From Primula veris (lineage: Eukaryota; Streptophyta; Magnoliopsida; Ericales; Primulaceae), in NCBI GenBank assembly GCA_963682055.1, contig OY821747.1, forward strand, positions 18,898,258 to 18,962,257: a stretch of DNA of 64,000 bases, given 5' to 3'. The notes under the pieces were generated by a model. The model searched no databases, had not been told where the DNA came from, and was given only the letters and a program-made list of their open reading frames with translations. Every line of letters starts with the position of its first letter. Positions within the stretch are counted from its first letter, which is position 1. This document shows, piece after piece, positions 11,873 through 22,025 of this stretch. A program made the position numbers and the translations under genes.

Positions 11873-12167
11873 TTTAAAAGATTTAAGTTTGACACTTTGA
11901 GCTTATTTATGTATTGTTTCTGAAAATAATAAATATAATGTTTTATTGCTTTTGTATATACATAATGTTAAACATGATTTGATTTGTTTTCTTTTATAGA
12001 TCTTGTTAAGTACATGACCAATATTGTGGTACTTGGAAGAGATTGTGTTGTTATATAATGCAAAATCGCCATGACTCATATTAGTTTATACTTAATAGTG
12101 ATTTTAATGACATGACCAATATGTAAATTATTTTATCAAACCATAAAGACTAAATTAAGCTGCCACA

Positions 12168-12183
12168 AGGCCAAGTGGGAGAA
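12168..12183 (+). other. Copia-1 polypurine tract
   Basis: AAGGCCAAGTGGGAGAA lies directly before the 3' LTR, the expected site for plus-strand DNA priming. Confidence 0.75.
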
Positions 12184-12649
12184 TGTTAGAATATATATGG
12201 CCTAGTGTCATATGTGTTAAATAAATAATGGTTTGGATAATTATCAAGTTTATTAATCTTATTGGTTAAATAATTAATTAAAGATAAATTAAAAGTAGTT
12301 AGTATTAGATAAGTATTAAAGTTAATATTAAACTAATACTACCACTTATCACGTTGATGGAACGTGAGAAGTGGGGGAGACTGTTCTACGTTCTCTCTCT
12401 CTACCTATAAAATAATATTAATAGTACTATATTCTCACCATCAATAACATACAGAGAAATATATATAATAATGTTCATTATTAAGGAAGGGCTAAGAGAG
12501 AAGACCGTATCTCATAAAAGCTTAAGCAATAAACTACAATGGCTCAAAGTAAGTTTTCAATCATCTTTATTCGTATCGTTGTGAAAATTATGAAGTTAAC
12601 GATTCATGTTCCTTTATATTAATCTAAAGTTTATAGAATATGTTTTACA
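12184..12649 (+). repeat. Copia-1 3' LTR (466 bp)
   Basis: Has the same ends as the 5' LTR and includes a 128-bp AT-rich stretch (about 12202-12330) that the 5' LTR lacks. The ATG and the splice-donor sequence are kept (CTCAAAGTAAGT). Confidence 0.95.
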
Positions 12650-12787
12650 GGACCTATAACAGTACAACCACCAAAAATATTTCTTTTAGAAGGGTGAGTC
12701 CTTTTAATTTTATGTTTCAGAATATCCTTTGCATAATAACACTTTACAAATTAGAAATTAGCAATTTGCACAATCTATGTTACCTAC

Positions 12788-13882
12788 TTCAAGTCGGGCA
12801 GATTCCTTGGACAAATCTTTAACTTCCTCTTCATCCAGATCATAACGAGTATATAGATGAAGTCTAGCAAGGTGCAACTTTGTATTGATGTCATCTGGTT
12901 CTAATAACAGGGCCTCGTTAAATTTTTCTATAGCCTCTGCAAATATATAGGCAGAACAAAATAAGTATCAAAACACAAAAAAACACCCCCAAGGTTGTTC
13001 TTAACCAACATATAGTAACTCAATAAAAGGAGGTGGTATTAAACAGCAAAAACATGTAAGTGTTCATTCCAATCTGTTATAAATTTCAGGTTCTAACTTG
13101 ATAATACATAACACATTACTGATTACTTAATCATCAATCGTCCAAAAAAATCAATTAATACTCTCTATAAGCAGTATTCTCACGACTTTTATAGACTCGT
13201 GTACAGAGAAAAAGGGCATAGGTATTCTTTTCGATAGTGAAAAGGCATAGGTACCTTCAAGCAAATATAGGCAGGACACATACAAAAAATCACCCTCAAA
13301 GTTGTTGTTAGCCAACGTATAGAAATTCAATAAAAAGGAGGTGGTATGAAAAAACAAAAACCTGAAGGGTTCATTCTAATCCGTTCCAGAAGTGATATTC
13401 CAAAATTCAGGTCTAAGTTGGTAATTCCTAATGCATTACTAATTACCTAATTATCAATAGTCCACAAAATCAACTAATACTCTACAAGCATCGCGTCTTT
13501 CATACACTCAAGTATAGAAGTATAGAACAAAAGGGCTTACGTATTTTTTTAACAGTGAAAGGGCACAAGTACCTTCAAGCAAATTCTCCCCGTTTACGTC
13601 AAACGTCATGTTGAAACGATAGAACTCTGTCAAAGCAATACCCCACCTCCTCAAGTTCTGCATAATAAACCGGGGGCAAGAGAAAATGAATGTCTATTTA
13701 AATTGAAATGCTTAATGTAAGTCTTAACAATGTATCAATCTATAGACATGAGCATCATTATGATTTATCACATCCCTGATTTCGGCTGCCTGGTAATCCA
13801 GTTTATATGCATCAGATATTTTGCGAAAAACGGGTAGCACATTTTGCTTCTTGTTTTCCATCTCGCCGTCCGACTCGCCCAT
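12788..13882 (-). CDS. TOM20-like gene 1 (plant mitochondrial import receptor family), three exons
   Basis: Exon 1 (13882-13748, 45 codons) begins at an ATG after an AT-rich leader. Exon 2 (13657-13573, 85 nt) begins with NLRRWGIALTEF, close to the NLTRWGG segment of plant TOM20. Exon 3 (12936-12788, 149 nt) carries a tetratricopeptide-like helix pair (EAIEKFNEALLLEPDD followed by KLHLARLHLY). Introns obey GT-AG and phases agree (0, then 1); the exon 1 donor GTCTAT is weak. Plant TOM20 receptors bind mitochondrial presequences on the outer membrane and end in a C-terminal anchor. No anchor exon is seen here. Downstream exons may be lost or lie beyond Copia-1, inserted 134 bp past exon 3. A divergent TOM20-like paralogue or a pseudogene are both possible. 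Confidence 0.62.
12937..13572. repeat. Tandem duplication inside an intron of TOM20-like gene 1
   Basis: Two units of about 318 bp share AGGCAG(A/G)ACA starts (12948 and 13270), a GGAGGTGGTAT(T/G)A core and TACCTTCAAGCAAA ends (13251 and 13569). The unit includes the last bases of exon 2 and its splice donor, so a second donor-like CTTGAAG|GTACC exists at about 13251. Confidence 0.8.
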
Positions 13883-14074
13883 CTTGGATGACTTAAATAA
13901 AAAGAATAAATAGTAAGCAGTGAACAAAAAAAAAACAGTCAAGATGTAATAGAATGAGTGATTGTCTGATGAAACGGTCGAATGAAATGTTAGGAGAGTC
14001 TCAGCTCTCAACAGTTGATATAGCAATTATATACAACTCTAACCGTCTTAACTATTATATAGCACTTAAAAGTT
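13883..14074. promoter_or_regulatory. Upstream region of TOM20-like gene 1
   Basis: About 190 bp separate the start codon from the Copia-2 insertion at 14080. No clear TATA box is visible. Copia-2 therefore lies in the likely promoter region. Confidence 0.35.
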
Positions 14075-14079
14075 AAAAC

Positions 14080-14283
14080 TGTTGTAATACAACTATTAGC
14101 TAGGTATTTAGGGAGACAGAAGTAGAGAGAAGGGAGAACAGTATGATCTTTATTATGAATGAATATGTGAATGAATGATAAAATACAAGACCCCTAGCCC
14201 TCTTTATATAGATAGAGGGGTAAGGTTACAAGCCCACTTGGGCCCAATCAGTAAAAACCCAAGAGTCCAATAATCTTACAACA
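14080..14283 (-). repeat. Copia-2 3' LTR
   Basis: 204 bp. On the minus strand it starts TGTTGTAAGATTATTGG and holds a CTATATAAAG promoter box. It is followed on the plus strand by ACTCCCCCTTTGG, the complement of the polypurine tract. Confidence 0.95.
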
Positions 14284-14494
14284 CTCCCCCTTTGGACGTC
14301 TTGAATTCTTCGTCTTCATGCAGTCGATCTGAGTCGAGTTCATTCGCAGTGCTAAACACATAAAAACCTTATGGCCGGAAAACCCGGTGTGGGACAAAAC
14401 CGGTACCTAAGAGAAATTATGTAGCCGAATGATATATGCCAAAATACTATGTACGTAACTAACCACAAAACAGTGTGCCTCATCAAAACCTTGT

Positions 14495-14836
14495 CAGAGC
14501 AAACCCAATGGGAAAATCTCTGATCGAAGGAAAAAGAGTGCAAAAGTGGTAGTAGTAGGGGATCAACCACAAAACAGGTGCCTCATCAAAACCTTGCCAG
14601 AGTAAACCCAGTGGGAAAAAACTCTGGTCGAAGGACAAAAGAGTACACAGTGGTAAGAAGTATACGACAGGATACTCTCCCTGATTTCGGCAATCCTTAG
14701 AGAGGTATAACATGGAACGTGTCTCGCTAAAAACATTGTCAAGGAAAACCCAGTGGGAAAAACATTGTACTAAGGACAAAAAAAGTACACATGCATACAA
14801 CAGGATGCTCCCCCTCACCTGCACACGACAGGGTGC
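14495..14836 (-). other. Copia-2 3' hairpin array
   Basis: On the minus strand two hairpins have a TTTTCCCAYTGGGTTT core closed by outer stems: CAGAG/CTCTG (14495-14522) and CCAGAG/CTCTGG (14597-14627). A third unit near 14738-14770 has lost good pairing. Three smaller hairpins have loops like CCTGTCGT closed by GTAT/ATAC (14660-14675), GCAT/ATGC (14793-14808) and GCAC/GTGC (14821-14836). Stems differ but remain paired, which suggests selected RNA structure. Confidence 0.65.
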
Positions 14837-14915
14837 GAGGATTTCGACTCCGACATAAAATATCGCTCTAAGGTAGCTCAGATAGCCTACGTAGGCCAAT
14901 CGCCCGTACGTGCTT

Positions 14916-17900
14916 CTAAAAAGAATGCTTTGGCAGTGACTTGGAGAACAAGTCAGGGTGGTTATTCTCTGAACCAATATGCTTCACTTCAATCTTTTGA
15001 AGCGTTTGTTGTTCATGTGTAAAGAACAATTTTGGCGAGATATGCTTAGTGGCATCACCTTTGATGTAACCATGCTTCGCTTGATCAATCACAGCGGTGT
15101 TGTCCTCATAAATAACAACTGGTTCATCATGATCATAAGCTAGATCACAGGTGTTTCGAATATGGCCAATAACTGCTCGAAGCCAGACACACTTTCTAGT
15201 CGCCTCATAGAGCGCGAGTAGCTCAGAGTGGTTAGTCGAAGTGGCCACTAGAGTCTGTTTACGAGACCTCTAGGATATCGCCATGTTCCCAATGGTAAAG
15301 ACATAACCAGATTGGGAGCGTCCCTTGTGTGGGTCTGATAAGAAACCAGCATCGGCATAGCCGACAAGGGTTACGTTATTTCAAGGATCAATGGAGCTAG
15401 ATCCACTCGATGCAAAGGGATAGAATAAGCCCATGTCCGTAGTACCTCTAAGGTAACGGAAAATGTCTTTTATGCCAGTCCAGTGACGGCGTGTTGGCGT
15501 GGTGCTGTGTCGAGCTAGACAATTCACAGCAAACGAGATGTCCTGTCTAGTACATTGGACCAAGTATAATAGTGCGCCTATTGCACCCAGATATGAACAC
15601 TCAGGGCTCAATATCTCTTCATCATCCTCCTTCGGACGGAAGGGGTCCTTATTAATGTCTAGAGAGCGGACGACCATGGGAGTAGAGGATGGCTTAGCAT
15701 CACTATGACTAAAGTACCTCAACACCTTTTGGGTGTAACTTTCTTGATGGACTAAAATTCCATCTGTACGGTGCTCGATCTGCAGGCCGAGGCAATACCA
15801 TGTCTTCCTAAGATCTTTCATCTCGAATTCCTTCTTCAGGATTTCAGCAGTTTCGAACAACTCTTTCGAGGTTCCTATGAGATTCATATCATCTACATAG
15901 ACTGCGATAATCGCATATCCTGAAGTGGATTTCTTTATGAACACGCATGGGCATAGTTCATTATTAACATATCCCACGCCGATCAAGTATTCACTTAGAC
16001 GGTTATACCACATCCGTCCGGATTGTTTCAATCCATATAGTGATCGTCTCAGTCTAATCGAGAACGTGTTCTGTGGTCGGGAACTACTTGATTCAGGCAA
16101 CTTAAGTCCATCAGGGACTCTCATGTAAATCTCTGTGTCCAGATCCCCGTAGAGATACATTGTGACCACATCCATGAGCTGCATATTCAGTTTTTCGGAA
16201 ACTACTAAACTGATTAAGTAGCGGAATGTTATAACGTCCATTACGGGAGAATACGTCTCATCGTAATCAATTCCAGGGCGTTGAGAGAAACCTTGCACCA
16301 CAAGGCGAGCTTTGTATCTAACAATCTCATTATTCTCATCACGCTTCCTTATGAAAACCCATTTATGACCAACTGGTCTAACATTGGGCGGTGTTGGAGC
16401 GACAGGTCCAAACACCCTTCGTTTCATTAAGGAATTCAATTCAGCCTAGATTGCTTGTTTCCATTGAGGCCAGTCCGTTCTTCGCTGACACTCAGCAACG
16501 GTACGAGGTTCCATGTCATCATTGTTCATAATGTCAGTGGCCACTGCGTATATGAACACATCATCGATGACAGTCTCCTTTCGGTTCAAAATATCGTCTA
16601 AACTAGTATGATCGACAGATATTTTGAGATTATCGTGATGATTAGGAACTGGTGTTTCATCTGGAATACGCTTCTCTAATACATCACCGTGATCCTTAAT
16701 GATCTCATGTGGCAAAACAGATGCGACAAGATTTCTCCTCTTTCGAGGCAGAACATCCTTGGAACTGGATGGCCTTCCTCTTTTTTTCGGAAGGGCGGCG
16801 GACTGAACGGCCGACGGTAGCATTCTTTGCTCGGTGGGTACAATCGGAGCAACGTGTTCAACCGGAACACAGCGTCTCACTGGGACGTCTATCCTTGCAG
16901 GCACATTTGCAGCAGGTATATGCGATCTCGTGACATTCGGTAGGTCATTAAATGCATCTGGCATTTGATTTGCAACATTTTGCAGACCTAGGATTCTCTG
17001 CACTTCCTTATCACTATGTGCAGTTGGGGGATCTAGGTTAGACATAGTGGGTACATGCCACGCTAATTCACGTAGTTCCTTATCAACGTTAACGTGCATT
17101 TCTCCCCCTAACAACGGGAAGAATGTCTCATCAAAGTCACAATCCGCATGTCTAGCGGTAAAAAGATCGCCTGTCAAGGGCTCTAAATAGCGTATTATGG
17201 ACGGGGATTCATAACCGACATATATGCCCCGTCGTTTCTGAGGTCCAAATTTGGAACGCTTGGAACATTGACTAAGCACCCAAACATGCGTAAATGTGAG
17301 ACATCGGGCTCATATCCAGTTACCAACTGGTATGCAGATAGTGGTTGGGTGGCCATGGGCCTCAGACGGACCAACACAGCAGCATGCAAAATGGCATAGC
17401 CCCACGCAGAAATAGAAAGTTTGGTGCGCATAACCAAAGTTCTTGCAATCATTTGCAACTGCTTAATGAAAGCTTCTGCAAGGCCGTTTTGGGTATGAAC
17501 ATACGCAACTGGGTGTTCAAGATTAATTCCCAAAGTCATGCAATAGTCATCGAAAGTTTTCGATGTAAACTTCGTGGCATTATCAAGTCTAATAGACTTT
17601 ATTGGATAATCCGGATGATGAGCCCTCAATTTAATGATCTGGGCTAGGAGTTTTGGAAACGCTGCATTTCTTGTGGACAACAAAGCTACGTGTGACCATC
17701 TTGTCGATGCATCAACCAAAACCATGAAATATTTAAATGGTCCGCATATTGGTTGGATAGGTCCACAAATATCTCCTTGAATTCTTTCAACGAATTGGGA
17801 AACCAATTTCGTAGGTTTCACACGAATTGGTTTGAGATTAGTCTTTCCAATCGAGCATGCTTGGCATAGGCTTTTCGGATTAATCACGAAATTCTTTCCT

Positions 17901-18424
17901 CCAAGAGGATGCCCATGAGATGCGTTCATCGTACGAAGCATCGTATTTTGACCTGGGTGTCCCAGCCGGTCATACCATATCATAAAAGTGCTCTCATCAA
18001 TCGGTGCCCGCCGAATGATTAGATTGCTTCCAAAGTTTTGGATTGTAGTAACATACAAACCACTTGAAAGACATCTCAACTTCTCCAGAATACGCTTTTG
18101 GTCGTATTGAGTGGAGGTAATGTGAAGGTATTCAATACCATTTTCACGAGCAGTTTCAAGATGAAACTTATTTTCTCGGATATCCTTAAAGCTCAACAAG
18201 GTACGACTGGACCTCGAAGAATATAAGGCCTCAGATACTTCAACAGGAGTACCATTTGACAACGTGAATTTAGCTTTACCAAAGCCTTCAACAAGGGTCG
18301 ACGGGCCCGAAATTGTTGTCACTGAGGTTACTTTAGGCGGGAAGTTGATAAAAAACCATTTATCTTTTAAGATAGTGTGTGTAGTGCCACTATCAACCAG
18401 ACAATCAACTGCCCCACAATACAT
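14916..18424 (-). pseudogene. Copia-2 pol: protease, integrase, RT and RNase H, broken
   Basis: Minus-strand frames 18424-17195, 17279-16446, 16439-15381 and 15248-14916 follow each other. Protease motif CLVDSGTTH is near 18395. Integrase has an HHCC region (about 17850-17990) and catalytic Asp residues, but the QNGLAEAF segment shows the usual ERKN context altered. RT contains AVYVDDM (about 15900) and RNase H the ATSTNHSEL segment (about 15240). Breaks: a frameshift at 17195-17279, TAG at 16448-16446, a stop at 15383-15381 and TAG at 15272-15270. A basic PKKRGRPSSSKD stretch follows integrase. Confidence 0.95.
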
Positions 18425-18654
18425 GCCTAAAAGTAAAATAATTTAAAGTCGGTCACACGAATAAAAGGAATTGCTCAATGAAATAACTTTAAATTATACG
18501 AGAAATGTTCAAAACATTATCCATAAAACAAACCATAATCCAAAAGAAATGAAGAATATCCAAAGGAAAAAAAACATAATCCGAAATGGAATTGAAATAA
18601 CATAATCCAGGAGCAAAACAGCTCAATTATTAAAAGAAACGAATAAAAAAAACT
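18425..18654 (-). other. Non-coding spacer between Copia-2 gag and pol
   Basis: About 230 nt rich in T on the minus strand, with stops in every frame, separate the gag stop from the first pol codons. The pol side ends TTTTACTTTTAG|GCATG, which looks like a 3' splice site. The same spacer, including GGATTATG repeats and a TTTAG|GCA edge, occurs in Copia-3 (about 27520-27695) and Copia-4 (about 35435-35625). Confidence 0.6.
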
Positions 18655-19649
18655 TTATTCTTCCATGTGAGCCTCAAAGTCAGGGGTCTCAAGAGCTTCT
18701 TTTGCACTAGCTTCAATCATGTTGGTTTCGACCCTTCTACCCTTGTGGTAGTTTTCGACTTCTTGGGGACTTGCCCTACAAGTCATTTGCATATGACCAT
18801 TTCCACCACATTTATAGCACAGAGTTGGCATATCGGCCGGTTCTCTTGCTTTGGGACGACTGGCCCGGTTGTTCCTACCACCACGAGACTGCCTAGGAGG
18901 AGCCACAGGTCCTCGGTTCGGACGATTGTCCAAACCTCGCTTGGCTGGACGAGCATTACGCTCACCCATGTTCCTTGGCTGACGGGACGACTGGCCCTTT
19001 TCTCGTTTCCCATATCGTGGACGAGGTCCATGAACAGCATTAGCATCAGGCATTGGAATTGTCTTTGAACCAGCAGGACGAGAATTACTGTTCATCATTA
19101 AAATGAGACTATTCTTCTCGTCCAATAACAACTGGGTGATGAGCTCGGGAAATTTGGTGAATTTAGACTGACGATATTGCTTTTGGAGCAAGATGTCAGA
19201 ACTAAGAAATGTGGTGTACGTTTTCTCCAATAAGTCACTGTCGGTGAGTGTTTCACCATAGTATTGGAGAGTAGCACGAATTCTGCATACTTTAGCGTTA
19301 TATTTTTCAACGCTTTCAAAGTCCTGAAATCGCAGATTCAGCCAATCACGGCGGGCTTCAGGAAGCCAAATGGTCTTTTGGTGGTCGAAGCGCTCTTTCA
19401 GAGAGTCCCACAATGTCTTTGGTGAGGTGGTCGCTATGAACTCAGATTTCATGGCGTTTGATAAGTGGCGGTGAAACAGAATCATCGCCCGAGCACTCAT
19501 TCACGCGTTACTTCCATTTCACGCTCCTCCTCATCATATATGACATCCAATAAGCCTTGGGCATGTAAATGGTTTTGGATATCATGACTCCAATCCAAGT
19601 AGTTCTTGCCGGCAGCATCCAAAATTGGAAAGTCAAGCTTGATTGACAT
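18655..19649 (-). pseudogene. Copia-2 gag, one frameshift near its N-terminus
   Basis: Translation would start at the ATG at 19649-19647 and run to about 19500, where the frame ends and continues shifted at 19500-18655. The downstream 281 codons are gag of the UBN2 type, with a long Arg/Gly/Asn-rich region and one zinc knuckle CYKCGGNGHMQMTC (C-x2-C-x4-H-x4-C). It would form the particle shell and bind RNA. The single shift makes this copy non-functional. Confidence 0.9.
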
Positions 19650-21290
19650 GTTTCTACAACAGGAGAAAAGAAAATAAAGACTGGATTAGTCATCATATAA
19701 AACAGCGGGTTTATATGTTTATGGTTTGTATAAACACAAACTTTATTTTGAAACGAGAGGTTCGAAAAACAAGTTTTGCTTTTAAGTGAAGTGGTTCTCT
19801 TTGTCGAACGACAGGTCGATACTGAGACACCAATTCGGCGAATACATATTTATATAGACACATTCGGGAAAATTATTATTTACTCAACCCCTTTCGGTAG
19901 CTCTGTTTGAACACGACCAGGAAAGACGGTGAGGGGGGTGGGCACGAATGCCTCTTAAAAACCGACCTCATTAAGAGAACGACTTCCGCCTTTATATTTC
20001 CTAGACATCGTATCCAAATAGGTGAGCCTATTTGGGGAAGATTCATAATTTTTCCAACTTAAATGTGAATATATACGATTTTCGCATTTTATATATGGCA
20101 ATAATATTAACAGTATTGAGAATATCTATCTAGATTAACCACACATATATAAACAGACAGTAAATATATTTTAGAATCTATCTAATCATGCAGTAGATTT
20201 GGTGTTATAAACAAATCAATTTAAGATTATCAATCAATCCATAAAGATTCTAACATATCAAATCAAATCAATTTAAGATTATCAATCAATCCATAAAGAT
20301 TCTAGCATATCAAATCAAATCAATTTAAGATTATCAATCAATCCATAAATTTACTGGCATATGTGATATTTATATATATGATAATATAAAAAAGATATGA
20401 TTATGCTAACAAGATATTAATCAATTATCTATATTTATCGCCATATTAATAATTCTATACATGTTAGTTTTAACATGCAAGCAAACAATATATTTTTAAT
20501 TTACCAATCAATTCTATATATGGTAAAAAAAATATTTTAACATGCAAAGGGATTAAATTTACATGGAAACATATCAATTTATTCAATTAACATGCAATTT
20601 TTATTCGCTTGCCTTTTAATAAAAAAAATTATATGCATGTGTGTGTATATTTACCAAATATTATATCTTATCAACCATATGTACTGTTTTGGTATAAGTA
20701 TTATACTACAGGACCATGCGTGTAATTTCAGCAAACTATATATCTATTTACAGCATTATTATATATACAGTCCAGAATTTCAGACAAGTTTCAGTTTAGT
20801 CCTTGAGTAATTTACAGAATAGTTTACAGCTTTCAGAGAATTACAAATCAGTACATACGTTTCAGTATATAACATATATAGTCTGACATATGCATATTAG
20901 TATGTTTAATAAACAAAAATATAACATAGGTCCTCTTTATACATGGTTTAAACAATGTTTAAACAATGTCACAGTAGTAGTAGCATAAGCTTTTTCTATG
21001 TAATCATGCAATTGTAATCTTACTGGAATAAGCTTACTGGAATTGTAATAGCCTTTTATCAGAGTAAGATTTTACATTCTTTTAACATGCAATAACAATA
21101 TACACATGATAGGTTATATTAGTATTATAAGCATGAGGTGGCAGAGTTACACAAGACAAAATTAGGTTTTGAAAAATTATACCTTCCGCACGATATGTTG
21201 GTGAAGGTCGATATAGCAATAACCTAATAAAACCTGGATAAACCTCAAGGTTTATTGAACCCAGAATCCGTACTCCAATCTCCGAGAGTC
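19650..21290 (-). other. Copia-2 untranslated leader
   Basis: About 1.6 kb without coding frames lies between the primer site and gag. Its gag-proximal part (about 19740-20090) is the best conserved non-coding block between Copia-2, -3 and -4. A hairpin with stems CCAAATAGG and CCTATTTGG and loop CTCA (minus strand) lies at 20014-20035. A 52-bp tandem repeat lies at 20213-20348. Confidence 0.75.
20213..20348. repeat. 52-bp tandem repeat, about 2.6 copies
   Basis: The TTAAGATTATCAATCAATCC core recurs at 20221, 20273 and 20325, an exact 52-bp spacing, with almost no divergence. It lies inside the Copia-2 leader. Confidence 0.9.
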
Positions 21291-21302
21291 GTGCTGATAA
21301 CG
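21291..21302 (-). other. Copia-2 probable primer binding region
   Basis: On the minus strand CGTTATCAGCAC follows the 5' LTR directly. The same 12 bases abut the 5' LTR of Copia-4 (33458-33469) and Copia-5 (43106-43117), and CGTTATCGGCAC that of Copia-3 (25035-25046). It lacks the TGG expected for a tRNA 3' end. Confidence 0.5.
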
Positions 21303-21506
21303 TGTTGTAATACAACTATGAGCTAGGTATTTAGGGAGACAGAAGTAGAGAGAGGGGAGAACAATATGATCTTTATTATTAATGAATATGTGAATGAATG
21401 ATAAAATACAAGACCCCTAGCCCTCTTTATATAGATAGAGGGGTAAGGTTACAAGCTCACTTGGACCCAATCAGTAAAAGCTCAAGAATCCAATAATCTT
21501 ACAACA
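21303..21506 (-). repeat. Copia-2 5' LTR
   Basis: 204 bp, partner of the LTR at 14080. It is flanked on the right by the target duplication AAAAC. Confidence 0.95.
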
Positions 21507-21511
21507 AAAAC

Positions 21512-22025
21512 TATGTTCTTAGCGTTGCACAACAGCATGAGTGTGCATATATATAAATATCGCTTGTTATGATAATACTAGTAGATAATAACAATTAGTT
21601 TAACTACAAGCCAGAAAAAAATAGTTCTTGACATTTTGATTAGAAAAGCAACCGTGCTATATTTTATTTGAAAAGTCAAAACTGAACTTAACAAGGGTAG
21701 AAAGCAAAGACTTTGATAAATGCAGAAATATTTTCAAAAATCAAAACAGTCAAGTTTCTATTAAATGTCAAGTGAGATTCTATATATTAAGAAGTGCACA
21801 ATATACAATTATCAGCAAAATTACATCTTTTTTAACCCAGAGGTACACACTCTCACTCCACTAAGATGCTATAGTCGCATCCACGTGCATTTGCTTTAGT
21901 GTCACTCTACTAGCTATAATTTTGCAAGGTAGCATACATGTAAGAATATCATCACAAATACGATGTAATTACTTTCAAGCATGCTTGCTTGTAACATTAT
22001 TACTATAGTAATTACTACTAATTAC
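21512..22025. other. Flank between Copia-2 and TOM20-like gene 2
   Basis: No coding exon recognised. Bases 21538-21590 resemble 292-345 (TATATAAATATCGCTTGTTATGATAAT...), so this is part of a dispersed repeat. A last exon of TOM20-like gene 2 could lie here but I cannot define one. Confidence 0.4.

Larger units (their letters stand above)
5602..12649 (+). mobile_element. Copia-1: full-length Ty1/Copia retrotransposon, 7048 bp
   Basis: Two LTRs (5602-5939 and 12184-12649) start TGTTAGAATATA and end TGTTTTACA. The element is flanked by a perfect 5-bp duplication GGACC (5597-5601 and 12650-12654). Order inside: PBS, a long leader, gag, protease, integrase, reverse transcriptase, RNase H, polypurine tract. 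The integrase-before-RT order defines Copia. The reading frame is continuous except for four nonsense codons, so the copy is dead but structurally complete. It sits between the small gene at 5011-5561 and TOM20-like gene 1. Confidence 0.97.
14080..21506 (-). mobile_element. Copia-2: full-length Ty1/Copia retrotransposon, 7427 bp
   Basis: LTRs of 204 bp at 14080-14283 and 21303-21506 begin and end TGTTGTAA.../...TTACAACA and differ at about nine positions. A perfect TSD AAAAC lies at 14075-14079 and 21507-21511. The polypurine tract AAAGGGGGAG abuts the left LTR on the minus strand. Order on the minus strand: leader of about 1.65 kb, gag, non-coding spacer, pol, 3' hairpin region. Frameshifts and stops show it is inactive. 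It is the only member of the Copia-2/3/4/5 family here with recognisable full coding content. Confidence 0.97.

Noticed and set aside
15499..17647. Plus-strand frames of 64-100 codons across 15499-17647
   Set aside because: Antisense shadows of Copia-2 pol.
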